From: Rhyacichthys aspro | Lineage: Eukaryota > Chordata > Actinopteri > Gobiiformes > Rhyacichthyidae | Direction: 5' to 3' | Assembly: GCA_036850595.1 (NCBI GenBank) | Contig: CM072154.1 | Span: 18,979,330 to 19,043,329, forward strand | DNA: 64,000 nucleotides | Part shown: positions 38,101-45,494 of the stretch, piece after piece | Layout: each line of letters begins with the position of its first letter | Position numbering within the stretch: position 1 is the stretch's first letter | Notes under the pieces: generated by a model | The model's input: only the letters and a program-made list of their open reading frames with translations | Told to the model about the DNA's origin: nothing | Databases searched by the model: none | Translations under genes and position numbers: made by a program

Positions 38101-40878
38101 TACTCGAAGAACGTTCACCTTAAGTCATTCTCTTCAACGCAGTACAGTCTATACTTGGTGAAGCAAAGTTTTAAAAGTTGCTGAACAGCGACTGACAGAC
38201 TGTCGCTCGCATCATTGGTCTCCGAGACGTATAAAAGCTCTGATTATAAGAATATGAAGGACAGCCTGAAAACCTTTTTTATGCTTCCTTGCTGGTGACA
38301 GCTTTGTGCAGAATAAGTGTTTTTTAGGTTGTCCACACTTCTACCCTTTCTGTTGTTTTACGTGATGTTTGATGGGTGAAGGAAGGCTCGACTTTATGTA
38401 ACTACATGGCATCAAACGTGAACTATTGAGGCATCATGCTCGGGCTTCCTCACAATTTAAAGCAAATTGCACAGCCACACTTTACACCCACGTCTTCTGC
38501 AGCCTGTGAGCAGCTATGGTAGCCCTGCAGGGACATGCTGTTGAATATGACCAGTGTTCAAAATTTACAAAAAAATTCAGTTTACTTTTTACAAATCTTA
38601 AGCCGTCAATGAAAGTTGTGTATTTGAAAATGAAACGTGAATGTGCTTCTCCTCCTTCAGTGCTCAGTTTGTTTTGTCAGCTCTGTGCAGAAACTGGATG
38701 AAACGGCACCTTCCACTCGATTATAAATGTTACATTTTTCGAGATACTAAAACACTGCTGAAAACACACCTTAAATCAACATCCTTTCAGATTTTTTTTC
38801 ACTTTACACTACTTAATTTAATGAGTATTTTTACACAATGAGTCAGTGACACATAAACATGAGTCAGTAAACGTAACATTTTAGCTTAAAAATTATGTCA
38901 TTTAGTGGTTGATTAGTGTAAACTGGCTATAAAATGGCTACACATTCTACAATTTAAATAGTCTCCAAGTGAAACCACCATTAAAATGATTTTCTTGGAA
39001 GCATGACAAATATTATAATATACTTTCTAAACTAAAACTTGAAAAAAATACAATTGCATTACTGAATTAGTGTTTCTTTAAATTTAGTCACTTGATGTTC
39101 CTCCAACTTACTCACAGTTTACTCACTGCTTCAGACTGTACTCACTGTATCAGATAATGACTATAAAAATCCATATAAATGGTCTGGGGCAATCTGAATG
39201 CCGGCCTTATCTTTCTTACCTGCGTCCAGTGTCCTGCCACTAAATCCATCTTGTTAGTGCCAGAGATAGATCCAGCTGGAGGAAGTATGATTTTTTTTGT
39301 CAATACATCAACAACAAAGCACTGAAGTGACTCATATTACTGCTGTACGTGTAGTGTCTCTGCCAGATCCTCGTATTGTACCCCTCTGTACGTCCCACAG
39401 GTGATGTACAGCCAGGACAAACACAGCCGTCCCAGCGTAGTGGAGACCAACACCACCTCCCTGGAGCTGTCCCTCCCGGTCAACGAGGACTACGTCATTC
39501 AGATTAAACCGTTCAGTGAAGGAGGGGAGGGCAGCAGCAGTCGGCAGATAACCATCCCCAAGACGGCAGGTCCGACAGGCCTCCGATACAGTATTTATAA
39601 CATGACATGAAACCAGTTCAGCGCGAGTTCAATGGCTCAAACAAGTACTATTTAACCACGTTTTACAATGATTGAGAGGATTTATGTTTTCAATTATTTT
39701 TTATGGAGGTCATATTTGCTCTTCCCTCAACCAGTTACTAATGTTTAAATCTAAAATAACTGCAGGGAGCTCCCACCAATTACAATTTGTGGTCGCTTCT
39801 ACTGGTTCAAACAGCCACTTTAGGCGATCATGTCATTTTAAATAATGAATTATAGGTTTTAATCAAGGTCAAGTATTCTTTGTGCACTTTGATTTCACTG
39901 TTATTGTTTGGTATTTGTTCTTAAGCGTTGCCACTTACTATAAATAACAAATCCAACCCTTACACACCTCTAAATGGTAGGAATACCTGGGGGAACTACC
40001 TTCTGTACCCTATCATGTGTGTCTTGGATGATTAGTATGTTAATATTCAAAGACATGCGTTTGAATCATCATCAACATGTCTTATATGGGTACACTAGTT
40101 ATTGATAAACAGGTTTAATTTTTCAGTTTTCCCTCTAAGTCTTACTCTGTCATACTAATTACAGTCAAACAGGTGTGTAGTTTGCCTTTGAGAGCTGTAC
40201 AAGTGTAGCGCAGTGAACTAGTGCCATCTAGTGTTTTCCTTGTGCACTTGCACCATCCTCATACTAAAGTCTGTTGGGCTGCGTGATAAAATAGGTTTGT
40301 TGAAGATGCAAGAACAATTTGTTTTTTTAACTATTTGTATTAATAAGTAAAAGGCAAGTATCTGATCAGGGACCATAGTCAGCTGAAGGGTGTTTTAGTT
40401 CAACAAAATAGATAAAAGTCTAGATAAATATTTCAAAATTCAAAATAATCATGTAGAAATCAATGTGACTGCTGCATAAACTCTTAAAATGCTTTGTTTT
40501 GTTTTTACTGGTGGTCAGTAAGATTTTTTTAAGCTGGTGGTTGGTGTGAAAGGTTTGAGAATCTTAAATGTTTGGTCAAACTCGTGTTAAAGCCTGACAC
40601 ATTAAGTACCAATAATAAACTTGTTGCAGATCCTGGTACATTTCCAGTATATCATGCAAATCCTTTTCTGTATTCAGTGGAAGTTTACACTAAAGATATC
40701 ACAACAGAGCACTATTTTTCATAAATCTACTGACCACAGAGCTCTTAAAAAGTCCCAGAAATCACTGTGATGTGTTTTCTTCTCAGGGTCAATAGCGATA
40801 GGAGCGGCTCCACAGTCCTTGTCACTTTCCTTGATCAACATTGCAGCTCTGATTCTCACAACCTGGAGTGCATTATGA
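3913..40878 (+). CDS. cntn5: Contactin-5-like GPI-anchored cell-adhesion protein, 3' 18 exons (5' end outside window)
   Basis: Contactins are neuronal surface Ig/FNIII proteins that mediate axon guidance and synapse contacts, often in cis with Caspr partners. The joined exons are 3913-4116, 5242-5344, 5627-5811, 9877-10016, 16000-16129, 17739-17889, 26585-26712, 28802-28977, 32323-32440, 33254-33412, 33595-33744, 34390-34460, 34761-34995, 36058-36173, 36360-36546, 37985-38097, 39401-39569 and 40787-40878. They total 2627 bp in one open frame. Domain order is half Ig2 (residues 1-68 of the fragment), Ig3 (to 164), Ig4 (to 254), Ig5 (to 347), Ig6 (to 445), FNIII-1 (to 548), FNIII-2 (to 650), FNIII-3 (to 751), FNIII-4 (to 845) and a GPI signal. 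Blocks such as VEPSDVGNYTC, GEYEPKIEVQFPE and SRSELVITWE-like segments place it in the CNTN3/4/5/6 group. FNIII-3, FNIII-4 and the tail look most like CNTN5 from memory. About 225 N-terminal residues should lie upstream. The paralogue assignment is less certain than the family. Confidence 0.9.
4117..5241. other. cntn5 intron
   Basis: AT-rich intron between Ig2 and Ig3 exons. A degenerate A/G run lies near 5028-5050. Nothing else is supported. Confidence 0.8.
5242..5344 (+). CDS. cntn5: cntn5 exon: Ig2-Ig3 linker and first half of Ig3
   Basis: Acceptor gactgcag, donor AA|gtacgt. Encodes VMGEYEPKIEVQFPE, the hallmark linker of this contactin subgroup, then STVKLECFALG with the first Ig3 cysteine. 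The last codon is split and completes to Asn with the next exon. Confidence 0.9.
5627..5811 (+). CDS. cntn5: cntn5 exon: second half of Ig3
   Basis: Acceptor tgtttccag after a run of T, donor G|gtgagt. Encodes PVPNISWKRVDG, GVLEIPYFQQEDAG, YECTAENSRGRN and ends KLSFY. It carries the Ig core Trp, the second cysteine, the DAGxYxC motif and an NIS glycosylation sequon. Confidence 0.9.
5812..9876. other. cntn5 intron
   Basis: A 4.07-kb intron between Ig3 and Ig4. It includes a 146-codon open frame at 8993-9433 with no recognisable domain, poly-T runs near 9000-9022, and no identified element. Confidence 0.8.
9877..10016 (+). CDS. cntn5: cntn5 exon: first half of Ig4
   Basis: Acceptor cctgcag, donor GAG|gtaaga. 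Encodes APHLTDKPQDV, ETLVWDCKASAKPKPSYRWLKNGEPL. The Cys and Trp of the Ig fold are both present, and KPKPSYRWLKNG is shared with contactin paralogues. Confidence 0.9.
10191..10697. mobile_element. Nonautonomous hAT-like element (teleost AAGTAC-rich repeat)
   Basis: Starts CAGTGGTAGAATGTAAC and ends CTTAAGTCACTG, giving short terminal inverted repeats (CAGTG...CACTG). The interior is full of ACTTAAGTA and GTACTTTTACT motifs with CTTTTTACTCCACTACG. I recognise this pattern as a very common teleost interspersed repeat. It has no coding capacity. Target-site duplications are not clear, so the copy is old. Confidence 0.65.
12823..12843. repeat. Poly-T run (21 nt)
   Basis: An uninterrupted T homopolymer inside a cntn5 intron. 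It could be the reverse-strand tail of a retroelement, but no body is recognisable beside it. Confidence 0.9.
15363..15640. repeat. Dispersed repeat family, copy A
   Basis: Shares GTGTAGTTTTTGT and the following GGCAAAA-TG-AG-TTGCA-TTCCA-TTCCTCA block with 25150-25260. It shares TGTGCTTCTCCT and TCAGTGCTCAGTTTGT with 38640-38675. No coding sequence is seen and the class is unknown. Confidence 0.5.
16000..16129 (+). CDS. cntn5: cntn5 exon: second half of Ig4
   Basis: Acceptor tttgagcag, donor G|gtaagt, 130 bp. Encodes DRLQANNGVLTISSLNL, ADIGMYQCVAENKHGR and NSELRVI. The second Ig cysteine is in YQC. It joins in frame across a 5.98-kb intron. Confidence 0.9.
17135..17170. repeat. (TG)18 microsatellite
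   Basis: Pure dinucleotide run directly upstream of a degenerate TGCATG/TGCACG tract. It creates spurious Cys-Val ORFs. Confidence 0.95.
17188..17275. repeat. Alternating purine-pyrimidine tract with four CACGTG sites in 10-bp phase
   Basis: Units of TGCATG give way to TGCACGTGTG. CACGTG occurs at 17236-17241, 17246-17251, 17256-17261 and 17266-17271. With the neighbouring TG run this is a strong potential Z-DNA and E-box array. Function is unknown. Confidence 0.85.
17739..17889 (+). CDS. cntn5: cntn5 exon: first half of Ig5
   Basis: Acceptor ttcctaacag, donor AG|gtaaca. Encodes AIAPDFSQNLL, GGDILIECKPRMSPRGVISWRKGKE. APDFS and the CKPR-SPR-SW run are typical of contactin Ig5. The final Arg codon is completed by the next exon, 8.7 kb away. 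Confidence 0.9.
20210..20660. mobile_element. Nonautonomous hAT-like element with internal minisatellite
   Basis: Begins CAGTGGCGTCAAAG and ends GGACCTTGAGTTTGACATGTGTG. The ends are imperfect inverted repeats around GTCAAA. Candidate 8-bp target duplications flank it: ATCTAGAA at 20202-20209 and ATCTAAAA at 20661-20668 (7 of 8 match). The GGCCC...CTTGAGTTTGACA end is a motif I recall from vertebrate hAT repeats. No transposase is present. Confidence 0.7.
20343..20496. repeat. 21-bp minisatellite inside hAT-like element
   Basis: About seven diverged units of the type GGTTTTAGTTGGATTTGAACA. It is the reverse complement of the much longer array at 55714-56492. Confidence 0.8.
25150..25260. repeat. 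Dispersed repeat family, copy B
   Basis: Shares GTGTAGTTTTTGT and a GGCAAAA...CCTCA block with copy A, and GTAGCCCTGCAGGGACAT with copy C. Contains CCTCTGGTGGC, a motif common in fish repeats. Confidence 0.5.
26585..26712 (+). CDS. cntn5: cntn5 exon: second half of Ig5
   Basis: Acceptor tctttttcag, donor G|gtaaga, 128 bp. Encodes VTVLETGSLRIANVTKMDAG, LYTCVARNQFG and AGSLLVK. DAGLYTC gives the second Ig cysteine, and NVT is a glycosylation sequon conserved in contactins. Confidence 0.9.
26713..28801. other. cntn5 intron
   Basis: A 2.1-kb intron between Ig5 and Ig6 exons. No gene, strong repeat or RNA was recognised. Confidence 0.8.
28802..28977 (+). CDS. cntn5: cntn5 exon: first half of Ig6
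   Basis: Acceptor tgcccctag, donor GGG|gtaagt, 176 bp. Encodes EPTSITSPAGHLDVTVGES, IVLPCQVSHDPTLDLKFTWF and YFEKVGG. VGESIVLPCQVSHD is a strong contactin Ig6 signature. Confidence 0.92.
28978..32322. other. cntn5 intron inside Ig6
   Basis: A 3.3-kb intron. 30070-30260 is a compact, mixed-composition stretch with TAATTAG, TTCATTATTCGATGC and CAATTGATC, resembling a conserved noncoding element. No exon was seen. Confidence 0.8.
32323..32440 (+). CDS. cntn5: cntn5 exon: second half of Ig6
   Basis: Acceptor ctcctgacag, donor G|gtaacg. Encodes RSAGDIMIRNIQLRHAGKYT, CAVQTKVDSVS and TDVVVR. The MIRNIQL-HAGKY-C block is nearly invariant among CNTN3-6. Confidence 0.92.
32441..33253. other. cntn5 intron
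   Basis: An 813-bp AT-rich intron between Ig6 and FNIII-1. Nothing supported inside. Confidence 0.85.
33254..33412 (+). CDS. cntn5: cntn5 exon: Ig6-FNIII hinge and first half of FNIII-1
   Basis: Acceptor aactcag, donor G|gtaggc. The first residues, GPPGPPV, are the contactin hinge between the Ig and fibronectin blocks. TASLSWGPGLDNHSPI and GWQAVTT follow, with the FNIII core Trp. Confidence 0.92.
33595..33744 (+). CDS. cntn5: cntn5 exon: second half of FNIII-1
   Basis: Acceptor tgtctctcag, donor C|gtacgt. Encodes VPERLGGKQLSATVIDLNPW, VEYEFRVLATNSIGTGEPS and KARTKET. LNPWVEYEFRV with N-IG-GEPS is the FNIII F-G region. The intron before it is only 182 bp. Confidence 0.92.
33745..34389. other. 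cntn5 intron
   Basis: A 645-bp intron between FNIII-1 and FNIII-2 exons with no feature seen. The next intron, 34461-34760 (300 bp), is also empty. Confidence 0.85.
34390..34460 (+). CDS. cntn5: cntn5 exon: start of FNIII-2
   Basis: A small 71-bp exon with acceptor tttcccag and donor GAG|gtacca. Encodes LPRVTPARVSGGGGGRSELV then ITWE. The Gly run followed by SELVITWE is diagnostic for CNTN3-6. The GGGG stretch has one Gly more than I recall for mammals. Confidence 0.9.
34761..34995 (+). CDS. cntn5: cntn5 exon: remainder of FNIII-2
   Basis: Acceptor atccttag, donor G|gtctgt, 235 bp and the longest contactin exon here. Encodes PVPEEMQSGPGFGYVVAFRP, RYVFKNESIPPFSPYQVKVG and YNNKGEGPFSAVTTIYSAEE. 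The donor gtctgt is weaker than consensus, but the frame continues correctly into the next exon. Confidence 0.92.
34996..36057. other. cntn5 intron
   Basis: A 1.06-kb AT-rich intron between FNIII-2 and FNIII-3. The 94-codon ORF at 35509-35793 has no domain or splice support. Confidence 0.85.
36058..36173 (+). CDS. cntn5: cntn5 exon: first half of FNIII-3
   Basis: Acceptor tttttcag, donor GAG|gttaaa (non-optimal). Encodes EPSRAPGRLRARSLSASEVE, VTWKPLAW and NNRRRILGYE. The ARSLSA-EVEV-W wording resembles CNTN5 more than CNTN3 or CNTN4, from memory only. Confidence 0.9.
36360..36546 (+). CDS. cntn5: cntn5 exon: second half of FNIII-3
   Basis: Acceptor gtgttttag, donor C|gtaagg. Encodes LRYWGEKEKQDTARVIRTVG, NKTSILVRDLEGSS, LRAYNSAGVGPQSN and VNVTTKKP. 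RTVGN-TS is a feature I recall for CNTN5. NKT and NVT are glycosylation sequons. Confidence 0.92.
36547..37984. other. cntn5 intron
   Basis: A 1.4-kb intron. 37580-37770 is compositionally distinct and homeodomain-site rich, with little simple repeat. No exon was seen. Confidence 0.85.
37985..38097 (+). CDS. cntn5: cntn5 exon: first half of FNIII-4
   Basis: Acceptor ctcccgcag, donor AAG|gtatac. Encodes PPSQAISKIMWNTSNSKVIL, RWDQVHALENESEVTGYK. PPSQ and ENESEV-GYK are conserved across contactins. Confidence 0.92.
38098..39400. other. cntn5 intron with dispersed-repeat copy
   Basis: A 1.3-kb intron that carries dispersed repeat copy C at about 38490-38700. Otherwise nothing supported. Confidence 0.85.
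38490..38700. repeat. Dispersed repeat family, copy C
   Basis: Contains GTAGCCCTGCAGGGACAT, shared exactly with copy B, and ATGTGCTTCTCC with TCAGTGCTCAGTTTGT, shared with copy A. It links the three copies into one family of unknown class. Confidence 0.5.
39401..39569 (+). CDS. cntn5: cntn5 exon: second half of FNIII-4
   Basis: Acceptor gtcccacag, donor G|gtccga (weak at +3 to +5). Encodes VMYSQDKHSRPSVVETNTTS, LELSLPVNEDYVIQIKPFSE and GGEGSSSRQITIPKTA. The ETN-TS-ELSLP and IKPFS-GG-GSSS runs are the strongest CNTN5-like stretch in the protein. Confidence 0.92.
39570..40786. other. cntn5 last intron
   Basis: A 1.2-kb AT-rich intron between FNIII-4 and the GPI exon. No feature was recognised. 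Confidence 0.85.
40787..40878 (+). CDS. cntn5: cntn5 last coding exon: GPI-anchor signal and stop
   Basis: Acceptor ttctcag, stop TGA at 40876-40878. Encodes 30 residues: a small-residue segment GSIAIGAAPQ followed by the hydrophobic tail SLSLINIAALILTTWSAL. No cytoplasmic residues follow. This is the layout of a GPI-transamidase signal, with the likely omega site among the Gly/Ser/Ala residues near the start of the exon. It matches the position of the GPI signal in contactins. Confidence 0.9.
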
Positions 40879-42110
40879 CAAACGACTGCAGAAACCAGGA
40901 ACCGCAGCTGCTTATTAAGAGGAGAAAACACGGGTCAAAGACGAAGCAAGGCTGTCAGCCACTTGTCCACCTGCTCCCGTCCTGTACCTTGTGTCTATCC
41001 TCTCTGTGAAGAAGATTTTTTTCCTGCACCTCTCTAAAGGAGTTGCATAAAGGGAACGGCTCTTTTAGAAGTTGCTTTTATGAAACTGAATGGACACGGT
41101 CACATGTCAGCAGTCTCTTTGAAGATATGTTGGTTTTTTTTCCTCCGCTCCATTTAAACCAATGGATATTTGTACCTTGGAGGCTCGACAACGTGTGGTG
41201 CACAATTGGATGTGTATATGTTTTTCTCAAAGGGGAAAAGTGCCAGTTCCCATCAAAGGATATGTATGTTCTACTTGACATTTTATAAAAAGGAAGTTTA
41301 TCTTTGGCTAAGTGATGATAGAGAGAAAAGAGGAGAAAAGGTGAAGCACTTAACTCATTCAGAAGTGAGTCATACTGCAACAAGAAATAGATGGGTTTTT
41401 TCTTCTTTGTAGTTTCAAAGTGGAAAACTTTCTTCAAAGTCTGAGAAGGACCTAACGCCAACAAAGCTTAACCTTTTGCTTTAAGACAGACTTCACTTTT
41501 GAGATTTCTAACTTTGCCTGGATTTTATTCATGCTTTTATCATGTGACATTAAAACCTCAGAGTTGCCATGAAACTGACTGGTACCAAAGGTGTTATACC
41601 TGTTGAATCATTGTGAGAAAATGCAATGTGTAGACCCCAAAATGGCTTCCATCGTGACTGCGAATTTGTTTAATGACCTTGTTTCTCCTCCATTTGAAGT
41701 CCATGACAAAGGCACGCTGCGCTGTTGTACACTGTATATGTATAAGCTCCTCAGGTCCCAATGAGCCTTAAGTCTTATGGTTATTATCCATGTTATTTCT
41801 GATTTATCCTCTTTGTGTTTGGGCTCATTCATGCTTTAATTTATGACTAACCGGCTGTACACAGTCTTTACTTATTATTTTCATATATTTGGGCATTTGG
41901 GGCTCAGAAACAAAACATGCCTTTCTCCTATGTCTTTCATGATACATATTGTAATACAGTCTAAAGTGGCAGTGACTTTTCTAACATAGCTTATTACCAA
42001 GTAAGGAAGATATTTTCCTGTCTCCTGCAGTGAGGATGATCCGTGTACGTACCTACGTTGCTTTGGATGAATGAACAACCTGCTTTTAATAAACATAATG
42101 CCATGTTCCT
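40879..42110 (+). other. cntn5: cntn5 3' UTR (predicted)
   Basis: Runs from the stop codon to just past the first AATAAA. There is no long ORF in the sense frame and the composition is AT-rich. The end is inferred from the poly(A) signal; alternative longer 3' ends cannot be excluded. Confidence 0.6.
42088..42093 (+). terminator. cntn5: cntn5 candidate poly(A) signal AATAAA
   Basis: This is a canonical AATAAA in a T/A-rich context about 1.2 kb after the cntn5 stop codon. I saw no earlier AATAAA in the 3' UTR, so cleavage is expected around 42105-42120. Confidence 0.6.
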
Positions 42111-43214
42111 CATTCCTTCTGCTCCGAGACTGAAAGTGAATAGTTCAAAACGATGCTGTGTAACATGCCATCATCAGCCACAAAAGTCACACCGAGTACA
42201 GTTACGATTTGAGCATGAACCATATATACATGTTATCATTATTGATTATTTTGGTCTGAAATAGCAGGCCATCTTTCTCATGGAGATTATGAAATGGGGC
42301 TGTCAGTTTCTTATTCTCTGTCCCATTTTACTGGGTTCTGAACACTGTAGACTGGAGTGTGCTGCTTTTTTGGAGATGCTCTCAGCCAGTCATAAAGGTC
42401 ACTAACTCTAACTTTTCAGTCAACAAATAATTAAGACAAAATGTTTTCTCTTCGCTTTGCCATATTCCACCGACAGAGGTTAATAGCAATCGTTGTCATG
42501 AGCCAAACAAGTGATCTTTAGTTATAAAATGTTCTCAGAGGGCACAGTTTGAACAAGAAAATGTTATTAAGTCATAAAACTAAGTTCACATCCATAACTC
42601 AAAAGCACTTTAAAAGCTTTTTGTAGTTTCAGGTTCAGAGGTGAGTCACATAGACATAAAGAGCAGTGTTTTACTTAAGCTATGAATCCTTCTCTGTAAT
42701 TATTGTCTTATTCACCTTTTAATGCACCAACCTTCAGACCTATAAGAAAGTATTTTATTTTATTTCATCAGCTGTGGGCTTTTTATGAATATACTAGTCT
42801 GCACACACTATGCTGATGTCATGTGTTAAAAGTGCCATTGGCAGAACGTGAAAATATATTCCATGTGTCATACACTGAGAGAAATGCTTAAGGCATTGCC
42901 TCCTAATGTTGATGTTGCTAGAAAAATGTCAGGGTTTCCAACATTTCTTGCAAAACCTAACCAGACGGAAAAAAACGAGTAAATATAACAGCATTTTATT
43001 AAGAAATACGCTCAAGGATTATTCACAAAGATACTTTTTGTGTCGCCAGAGCACCACATTTTCATATAATTCTCCTCCATGATGATTTCCCTTGAGCTTG
43101 AGGGATCTTGCTATATTTATTCATCTGAGGTCTACAGGTTTAGATTTTGAAGTGCTTGTGATGTTATGTAAACTACACACACAGCTGGTATAATCTGTCA
43201 AACATGAAACAGAT
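42111..43214. other. Intergenic spacer between convergent genes
   Basis: About 1.1 kb of AT-rich sequence between the two predicted poly(A) sites. I see no ORF of note, RNA gene or clear repeat. Its exact limits depend on the true 3' ends. Confidence 0.6.
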
Positions 43215-45371
43215 GTGATTTAATGTTTCCTCTTTATTCATTTGGAAAGAATGCAAGTACAATGTACAGCAAAGACACAGCACCAAGCAAATGGAGAGCA
43301 GCAGAGCGGGGGATGAAGCGGCTCTGTACAGAGAAGAGGAGTGGGCTAGGTTTAGGGGTCAACCAGAGGTCGTCCAATCGCACGCCTGCACCAGGTGTCT
43401 TCACTGCAGCCAAGTGTTTGTGATTATCACAGTCTGTTTATGACTTGTCAGACGTCCAAGAGCAGGCCTTGAGCAGATGAAGGGTGTGTTTGAGACGTGA
43501 TGGAGGCTGGGTTAGTTTTATCCTTCACTGATGAACGCTGAGAAGCTGAACGTCGGAGCAAAGCTTTCTTCATGTAGGAAACTGGTGCCCTCTGGAGTAC
43601 ATCGAGCCCATGGCCATTTATTTACTACTTTACATCTTCACAATCCACCACCAAATATACAGTACAAGGTATGCTTTTCTCCAGGATTATTTTACTATCC
43701 TCCTTTTTGAAATATGACACAGTTACACCACACACTTGAATAATAACTCAGAAAATATCCAAAATGTCCACTTCCATAAACCAGACATGACCACAGTTTA
43801 TAGACCTTCTCAGATTCGTAATCATGTCGAGTTTATGTATGTGACTTTGTGGCAGATTTTGTAATCAAAGCAACCTGTTTTATACAAAGTTATCAGAAAC
43901 ATTTCATACAAAATCAGGATTTGTACAGTTTATTTGCTACCTTAGTTGGCACACTACACATTTCTAGGGTTTGCTTCTAACATTCATCGACCAAATCACA
44001 CAAACAGACTTTACTGTAAGTATCATTTAAAACACTGCACTCTGTGTCAGGACAATGTCTCAACCAACACACAAACCAAATTTGTTCTGAAAATAAACGA
44101 CAGTCAGTCACCCGAAATTGACGGAGCCCTTACAAGCTCATTTAGAGTTAATTTTAGGGCAAACCAAATAATATGAATATAAAAATATAATGAATACACA
44201 AAGGGGTAGAGTTAATTAGCAATGTTCTTTTTTCTTAATGAGCAGTTTTGTGAGAAAAGCTCATTTCCTTGAATAATTTAAGATCATATTATAACACTTT
44301 TCTCGTTTCTACCACACTGTTATTATGAATATTATGATCCATCTCCAATACTTAAATTCAGTGCGATGATGCAAATATCATGCAAATACTTCCCAATACG
44401 TTTTTAAATGACTCATCTCTGTCCTGAAGCTGGAACAAAGCCTTCTCTTTGTGGATTTAAGAACTCACTTTTACAACGACCAGGACTAAACTGAATTCAG
44501 TCTGAAGCAGTCGACAGGCTCCGACTTTTTCACTCCATACACACACCAAGTTCACTATAAATACTCCCAAACATACTGTTAAGACACAACATGACAGAGC
44601 AACTCTCACGTGACATGTTCTTGCATAATCTCGCCCACCACCCACACATCAGGTTCGAGACATTTAACGAAAAAAAGTGTATCCAGCAGACCCGCTTTGT
44701 TAACTACTTCAAAATAACCTAAGTAGGACCTCGTGTTTAAAGCATAAAGAGTGTTAAGGAGATCAGAAAAGGCCTATGCGTGATCATTACAATGTAGTGT
44801 ATAGTGTATGGTCTGCTGTTGCTTGGTCATTTTACACAAAGTTGACGGAGAGATAAGGACTTACACAACTGTCTAGTGCATCTCTAAATGTAAAGCTTGT
44901 GCACTTAACGTAATATCATAATAATCCACAGTGTTAGTGACAAATAGTGCACAAATCATCACTTTATAAATGATATTCTGAGCTTAGAGAAACACAAAAG
45001 ATTTCAATACGGATATGTTTTGATTGGAGTGCAGAAAATTTGGTTAGATTACAGTGTTTTTGTCCACTAGTGTCTCCTTGAACTAATGACTATCTCTCCT
45101 GCAAATGTTTAGAATAAATATAGACAAAAAGATATGCATGGTTCGTGAGGCTGGACCGAGCTGAGTGCCGCTGACTGTAGTCCGGTTCAGATGGTGGGTG
45201 GCGAGTCCAGGTCGGGCACTGACACGTCTGGGCCATAGGGGGGCACTCTAGCCTCGAGGAATCACAACTGCAGATAAGAAGAGGGAGAAGAGACAAGTGG
45301 GTCTATAGCTTTACAGGAAAAGCCTCTTGATCCAGTCTGTGGGCTACAGTTATCACCATTTTAGGGACGGT
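43215..45371 (-). other. epb41l1: epb41l1 3' UTR (predicted)
   Basis: Extends from the stop codon to just past an AATAAA on the minus strand. No conserved coding frame is visible. A splice acceptor-like site (cttatctgcag) ends at 45270 and might define an extra 3' exon. Confidence 0.55.
43233..43238 (-). terminator. epb41l1: epb41l1 candidate poly(A) signal
   Basis: TTTATT on the plus strand reads AATAAA on the minus strand, about 2.1 kb after the stop. Another minus-strand AATAAA lies near 43617-43623 and could give a shorter transcript. Confidence 0.5.
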
Positions 45372-45494
45372 CTATACCTCTGACGCCCCGTGGCGGTCTT
45401 CGGTGGATGACTCTGTTTCCCTGACAACCACTGCCTTTGTCACCTGCATGTCTGGATGCTGCTGCTTGGCCTCCTGTATGGCAATGGCCAGAGC
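45372..45494 (-). CDS. epb41l1: epb41l1 last coding exon, C-terminus ending SEV
   Basis: Acceptor gtacacag, stop TAG at 45374-45372. Encodes ALAIAIQEAKQQHPDMQVTK, AVVVRETESSTEDRHGASEV. EAK-QHPDM-VTKAVV-RETE matches 4.1N closely. The last three residues, Ser-Glu-Val, fit a class I PDZ ligand, unlike the KPQES end I recall for the human protein. Confidence 0.93.
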   Translation of the reverse strand, partial: ALAIAIQEAKQQHPDMQVTKAVVVRETESSTEDRHGASEV

